A stretch of 9,376 bases of DNA from Burkholderiaceae bacterium. Lineage in GTDB: Bacteria > Pseudomonadota > Gammaproteobacteria > Burkholderiales > Burkholderiaceae. Location: assembly GCA_947373615.1 (NCBI GenBank), contig CANBYN010000056.1, positions 1-9,376 of the forward strand, read 5' to 3'. This document shows, piece by piece, positions 5,920-9,376 of the stretch; position 1 is the first letter of the stretch, and the number at the start of each line of letters is the position of its first letter. A program made the translations under genes and the position numbers. A model generated the notes under the pieces. The model had not been told where the DNA came from, made no database searches, and worked only from the letters and a program-made list of their open reading frames with translations.

Positions 5920-7148
5920 TTTAATCTCCCTGTTACTGCTGCATTAACGCAATCTTCCATCGATGCAAGCATTGGGGTATATCCATATCCGCCCAAAATA
6001 TTTACTATCTTGGCGCTATTTGTTGCCAATACTTTCCAGCCATTGGTCTCTGCAATTTCCCTTGCATAGGATTGATAAAAGCACATGCCTGAAAATACAG
6101 TGCCACCAGCACTTTCAATCATTTCGGTATAGCCCATACGGTCTGAATCAGGCTTTACTTGAGGACTTGTCATTGCGAGCAACGGCTTAATAAATTTCTT
6201 GCCATTACACAACTCCGCGATGCTCTTCATTTCCATCAGACTTAATTGCGGCGCAGAAAATACCACGACATCAATTTCCTCCGCAATTCGATAGGATTGT
6301 TGAAGACCCATCACTTCTTCTTTGGTAATAAGAATCTCTGGAAGATGTAAATATTCTAAATCTCGGGCATGTAAAGCTTCTGGCGTTATACCCAGCACAT
6401 GAAACAGAGCGGTGGAGCCAAAACTTGCCATAGCTGCACCGAAATGCTTCATAGCATCGGAGCCTGGATGACCTTCAATTCCCTCGAGAATAGGAACTGA
6501 CCAATAGTTACCCGATTTTTTACCAATCAAACCGCCTAATGCACCCCATTCATTTAATGTCTGAGGAGTCCATGAAGTTTTAAAACGATGGGTTGGCTTA
6601 CGATGTTCATCTAAATGGTAGCCATAACGTGGGGTTCTGCCAGTTAAGCCTGCTGCTAAGGCAGAAGGACCTCCTTCGAAATTAGATCGAGCACCACAAA
6701 CACTATTTGAATAAATTACAACGCCCGTATCACCGAATGCTAAATGTTCGCCATATACGGGAGCCATAATAGTTTGGTAATTAATACAGGTATCAGTCAT
6801 CGATACCCCCATCTCGACAAAGGCATTAATTGCGCGCCTTTCAAGCTCAAGCATTTTTTCAGTTTGGCCCAATTGTTTTGCTTTAGTGAAATCCGTACCT
6901 CTTGGATCAGTAATAGTTGGAATACGAACCTTTCGATCTTCAGCCGAATTTTTTGCTAGACCCTCTAGCCACTCAACACCTGATTCACCTAGACTCTCAG
7001 TGTCAGCCATGATGTGGGCCTGTGATACAGGAACCAAATCTTCAGCACCAAAAAATTCGCCTACCTTGATTTGATGTTGAATTGCGGTTTGCCTCACCGG
7101 ACCAAATTCCCCAGCAAGCATTGCCTTTTCTTCTGCATTAAGCTTCAT
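5916..7148 (-). CDS. Aconitase X catalytic (DUF521) subunit
   Basis: 410 residues, full length for a stand-alone large AcnX subunit. AcnX enzymes are iron-sulfur hydro-lyases related to aconitase; characterised members dehydrate cis-3-hydroxy-L-proline (bacterial fused type) or mevalonate 5-phosphate (archaeal two-subunit type). Seen: QAHIMADTESLG (43-54), TDTCINYQT (118-126), the hallmark-like YSNSVCGARSNFEGGPSA (146-163), GMCFYQ (354-359), ATNSAKIVN (375-383) and the C-terminal SMEDCVNAAVTGR (396-408). Cysteines 121, 151, 356 and 400 sit in conserved-looking blocks; three of the family's cysteines bind the cluster, and 121, 151 and 356 are my candidates. It starts at ATG 7148 after a GAGAAG-like site, 18 nt behind the receptor gene, and overlaps the small subunit by 4 nt. 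No hydroxyproline-pathway partner (pyrroline carboxylate reductase, proline racemase family) or mevalonate gene is nearby, so the substrate is open. Confidence 0.9.
   Translation of the reverse strand: MKLNAEEKAMLAGEFGPVRQTAIQHQIKVGEFFGAEDLVPVSQAHIMADTESLGESGVEWLEGLAKNSAEDRKVRIPTITDPRGTDFTKAKQLGQTEKMLELERRAINAFVEMGVSMTDTCINYQTIMAPVYGEHLAFGDTGVVIYSNSVCGARSNFEGGPSALAAGLTGRTPRYGYHLDEHRKPTHRFKTSWTPQTLNEWGALGGLIGKKSGNYWSVPILEGIEGHPGSDAMKHFGAAMASFGSTALFHVLGITPEALHARDLEYLHLPEILITKEEVMGLQQSYRIAEEIDVVVFSAPQLSLMEMKSIAELCNGKKFIKPLLAMTSPQVKPDSDRMGYTEMIESAGGTVFSGMCFYQSYAREIAETNGWKVLATNSAKIVNILGGYGYTPMLASMEDCVNAAVTGRLN
5926..5931 (-). promoter_or_regulatory. Ribosome-binding site deciding the TTG start of the AcnX small subunit
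   Basis: AGGGAG on the minus strand, inside the end of the large-subunit gene, lies 6 nt before TTG 5919. It supports this rare start codon and translational coupling of the two AcnX subunits. Confidence 0.6.
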
Positions 7149-7166
7149 TTTCTTCTCTTATTTATA

Positions 7167-8150
7167 TTAATCAATAGTTGCGCCTGAGTCGCGAACTACC
7201 CTAGCCCACTTAGCAATTTCACTTGTTTGGAAGTTGGCCAAAGTATCCTTAAAGTCAGCATTAGGCTGCACGCCCAAATTTCCTAAGCGCTCTTTAAAGG
7301 CGGCTGATTGGGCTACCTTCTCGGTATCCATTCTCAATTTTTTGGTTATTGGTTCCGGTAATTTAGCTGGGGCGAATAAAGCCCACCATGCTGTAGATTC
7401 AAATTGTGGATAACCCAATTCAGCTACCGTAGGCACATTAGGCAATAGTGGCGAGCGTGTTTTGCTAGTCACAGCTAAAGCACGTAATTTGCCAGAAGTA
7501 ATATGTGGCAATACTGATTGAATAGGATCAAATACTAAGGGTATCTGATTGCCAATGAGATCGGTGACTGCTGGAGCGCTACCTTTATAGGGAATATGCT
7601 TAAATTTGATTTGTGCTGTTGATTCAAACAAGGCGGCAGTTAGATGTCCTGGTGTTCCATTTCCAGCAGTTCCATATGCAATCGTGTCCGGTTTTGAACG
7701 AGCCTCTGTAATTAACTCCGCAAGTGTCTTAATTCGATCACTTGAATTGACGACAATGACAACTGGTGCGGTGGCAACTAATGCGATGGGCGTGAAATCC
7801 CTAGTCATGTCATATGGCAACTGTTTATATAAACTGCCATTAATGGCATTTGTTCCCACGGTTCCCATGAATAAGGTATAGCCATCTGGTGCTGATTTTG
7901 CAACTAGGTCCGCGCCGATTGAGCCTCCAGCCCCACCCTTATTTTCAATGATGATTTGCTCTTTTAAGCGCTCACCTAAAAGTACAGATAAAGGTCTAGC
8001 CACAATGTCTGTTGGACCTCCTGGAGGAAATGGCACGATTAAGCGAATAGGCTTAGTTGGATAGACTTCAGCCATTGAGTTAATTGAAAGCAACAGAAGG
8101 CCAATGCATACCAAGAAATTTTTGCAAACTTTTATTTTTAGACTTTTCAT
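7167..8150 (-). CDS. Bug/TctC-family periplasmic solute receptor (tripartite tricarboxylate transporter type)
   Basis: 327 residues, the usual length of Bug receptors, which bind small carboxylates and similar solutes in the periplasm for TctAB-type transporters. Seen: a Sec signal peptide with a Lys-rich start, hydrophobic segment FLVCIGLLLLSI (12-23) and likely cleavage SMA|EV after residue 27; then YPTKPIRLIVPFPPGGPTD (30-48), the family's ligand-loop hallmark; GGAGGSIGADLVAKSAPDGYT (72-92), HIPYKGSAPAVTDLIGNQI (184-202) and TVAELGYPQFE. Start ATG 8150 follows GAGG with an 8-nt spacer. It is first in a run with both AcnX genes (18-nt gap) and begins after the xsc terminator, so it probably has its own promoter; only a weak -10-like CATACT (8173-8168) is visible. 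No TctA or TctB membrane gene is in the window, so it is an orphan here. Inference: it captures the substrate, or a precursor, of the AcnX enzyme. Confidence 0.93.
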   Translation of the reverse strand: MKSLKIKVCKNFLVCIGLLLLSINSMAEVYPTKPIRLIVPFPPGGPTDIVARPLSVLLGERLKEQIIIENKGGAGGSIGADLVAKSAPDGYTLFMGTVGTNAINGSLYKQLPYDMTRDFTPIALVATAPVVIVVNSSDRIKTLAELITEARSKPDTIAYGTAGNGTPGHLTAALFESTAQIKFKHIPYKGSAPAVTDLIGNQIPLVFDPIQSVLPHITSGKLRALAVTSKTRSPLLPNVPTVAELGYPQFESTAWWALFAPAKLPEPITKKLRMDTEKVAQSAAFKERLGNLGVQPNADFKDTLANFQTSEIAKWARVVRDSGATID

Positions 8151-8192
8151 AAAACAGGCCTCAGAAAAGTATGACTGGAAATAGTCTAGCGC

Positions 8193-8220
8193 AAAAGAAA
8201 AAGTCCAGTTAAACCGGACT
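8193..8220 (-). terminator. Intrinsic terminator of xsc
   Basis: Read on the minus strand, AGTCCGGT-TTA-ACTGGACT forms an 8-bp stem (one G-T wobble) with a 3-nt loop at 8220-8202, followed directly by TTTTTCTTTT (8201-8192, ending at a G-C step). It begins 22 nt after the xsc stop. It should separate xsc transcription from the downstream receptor-AcnX operon. Confidence 0.85.
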
Positions 8221-8242
8221 CTCTCTTTATGCTCATGACGTC

Positions 8243-9376
8243 TTATACGTAATCTTTATACTTATCCAAGAAACGTACTGGTTTAGATAAGGCATCGCGG
8301 CGGAATGGGTCACCAAGTTCACGAGTACACATAATCTCGATTACACAAGTCTTACCTTCCTTCATCTGCATATCAATTGCTTTCTTGAGAGCTGGGCCGA
8401 CCTGGTCAAGCTGATCAACAATGATTCCTTCAGCGCCCATGGATTGAGCAATACCAGCAAAACTTGGACTATCCAACTCGCCGGCTACAAAGCGGCGGTT
8501 ATAGAAGTCCACTTGGTTCTTTTTCTCAGCGCCCCACTGACGATTATGGAAAACAATCGCAGTAACTGGGATATCGTGACGAACCGCTGTCAAAATCTCC
8601 ACCATACTCATTGCCCATGCCCCATCTCCAGCATAAGCAATCGCAGGACGATTAGGCGCTGCTGCTTTAGCTCCAATAATGGTTGGCAATGCATAACCGC
8701 AGTTGCCGAAGCTCATTGGAGCAAAGAAGCTGCGTGGCTTTTCGAAGCGGAGGTAGCTATTGGCAACAGAGTTAATATTGCCAATATCAGTTGACACCAT
8801 TACGTCAGCAGGCATCGCCTTCTCAAGTTCACGGAGCACTTGACGTGGATGCAAGTAATGACCACCCGTTGGAGTCACTTCTTTTTTCTGCTCTTCAATC
8901 ATGTCTAAGCTAAATGGGTCTTTTTCATGAGTCCACTCATCTAACTCTTTTTCCCATGCAGCCTTTTCTGCGGCAATCGTTTTAGCGCGCTCTGTTTTAG
9001 TCTCATCGCAGACTAACTTTTTACCCTCTAAACGCTTAGTTAATGCAACTGCAGCAGCCTTCGCGTCACCACAAATACCTACGGAAATTTTCTTCACCAA
9101 ACCGAGCATCTTATTGTCGGCATCGATCTGAATGATCTTGGCATTTTTAGGCCAGTAGTCCATACCGTGTTGCGGCAACGTACCGAACGGCCCAAGACGT
9201 GAACCCAATGCAACCACTACGTCAGCCTGAGCCATGAGCTTCATCGCAGCCTTAGAGCCTTGATAGCCTAGAGGGCCACACCACAATGGATGGCTAGCCG
9301 GGAAAGAATCATTATGTAAATAGCTATTAACTACTGGGGCACCCAAGCGTTCAGCAAAGGCTTTGCACTCCTCAAT
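8243..9376 (-). CDS. xsc: Sulfoacetaldehyde acetyltransferase, C-terminal part, cut by window edge
   Basis: The frame is open to the right edge (377 residues visible); the full enzyme is about 600, so the N-terminal third is missing. A TTG at 9346 is internal Leu, not a start. Known: Xsc is a thiamine-diphosphate enzyme that converts sulfoacetaldehyde plus phosphate to sulfite and acetyl phosphate in the cytoplasm, the desulfonating end step for taurine and other C2 sulfonates. Seen: the central domain with LHNDSFPASHPLWCGPLGYQG and GTLPQHGMDYWPKNAK, then the cofactor domain with the GDG...N motif (GDG near 8623-8629, Asn near 8543-8545), and the C-terminus DPFRRDALSKPVRFLDKYKDYV in pieces typical of Xsc rather than acetolactate synthase. 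Stop TAA is followed by an intrinsic terminator. No phosphate acetyltransferase or sulfite-handling gene is in view. The alternative, a general acetolactate-synthase relative, is unlikely given the C-terminus. Confidence 0.93.
   Translation of the reverse strand: MEECKAFAERLGAPVVNSYLHNDSFPASHPLWCGPLGYQGSKAAMKLMAQADVVVALGSRLGPFGTLPQHGMDYWPKNAKIIQIDADNKMLGLVKKISVGICGDAKAAAVALTKRLEGKKLVCDETKTERAKTIAAEKAAWEKELDEWTHEKDPFSLDMIEEQKKEVTPTGGHYLHPRQVLRELEKAMPADVMVSTDIGNINSVANSYLRFEKPRSFFAPMSFGNCGYALPTIIGAKAAAPNRPAIAYAGDGAWAMSMVEILTAVRHDIPVTAIVFHNRQWGAEKKNQVDFYNRRFVAGELDSPSFAGIAQSMGAEGIIVDQLDQVGPALKKAIDMQMKEGKTCVIEIMCTRELGDPFRRDALSKPVRFLDKYKDYV

Noticed and set aside
8104..8109. Lipoprotein signal in the receptor (Cys15 in the hydrophobic segment)
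   Set aside because: The residue before the Cys is Val, which does not fit a lipobox, and a normal SMA cleavage site follows.
8168..8196. Promoter of the receptor-AcnX operon (CATACT with TTTTGC, 17-nt spacer)
   Set aside because: The -35 is too far from consensus and overlaps the T-tract of the xsc terminator; too weak to list as a feature.
8444..8794. Plus-strand open frame of 116 codons opposite xsc
   Set aside because: Antisense shadow of the conserved thiamine-diphosphate domain; its residues show no family pattern.
1..9376. CRISPR array, insertion sequence, tRNA or integration site
   Set aside because: No regular direct repeats, terminal inverted repeats, transposase or tRNA-like fold were noticed; the window is almost fully covered by metabolic genes.

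Overview
The window is a moderately AT-rich bacterial region, densely coded and mostly on the minus strand. The gene content points to a betaproteobacterium of the Burkholderiaceae type: an orphan Bug-family (TctC-like) receptor, a PcaF/PaaH-like beta-oxidation set and an xsc gene. A Polynucleobacter-like freshwater organism would fit, but that is inferred from gene style and base composition, not from a marker gene.

Layout. (1) Positions 1-4468, minus strand: a tight four-gene operon, read right to left. It encodes a fused-type 3-hydroxyacyl-CoA dehydrogenase (PaaH-like), a PcaF/PaaJ-like thiolase, a glutaryl-CoA-dehydrogenase-like acyl-CoA dehydrogenase, and the N-terminal part of an NDP-forming acyl-CoA ligase cut by the left window edge. 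Gaps are 24 nt, a 4-nt overlap and 18 nt. (2) Positions 4594-5499, plus strand: a LysR-type regulator, divergent from the operon. The 125-nt gap between the start codons holds a perfect 6-3-6 inverted repeat and candidate promoters for both directions. (3) Positions 5512-8150, minus strand: an operon for a periplasmic Bug/TctC receptor, the large (catalytic, DUF521) subunit of aconitase X and its small (swivel, DUF126) subunit. The last two overlap by 4 nt and the small subunit starts at TTG. (4) Positions 8243-9376, minus strand: the C-terminal part of sulfoacetaldehyde acetyltransferase (xsc), cut by the right edge and closed by a clear intrinsic terminator.

How the genes work together. Region 1 looks like activation and beta-oxidation of a dicarboxylyl-CoA, plausibly C6 (adipyl-CoA to succinyl-CoA plus acetyl-CoA). 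No enoyl-CoA hydratase is visible in the window. The acyl-CoA dehydrogenase keeps the glutaryl-CoA-dehydrogenase arginine but has Leu where decarboxylating enzymes have Tyr next to the catalytic Glu, which fits dehydrogenation without decarboxylation. Region 3 pairs an uptake receptor for a small organic acid with a heterodimeric AcnX hydro-lyase of unknown substrate. This AcnX set is the least explained part of the window. Region 4 ends organosulfonate (for example taurine or sulfoacetate) breakdown, releasing sulfite and acetyl phosphate. No RNA gene, mobile element, CRISPR array or gene-free stretch above 300 bases is seen.
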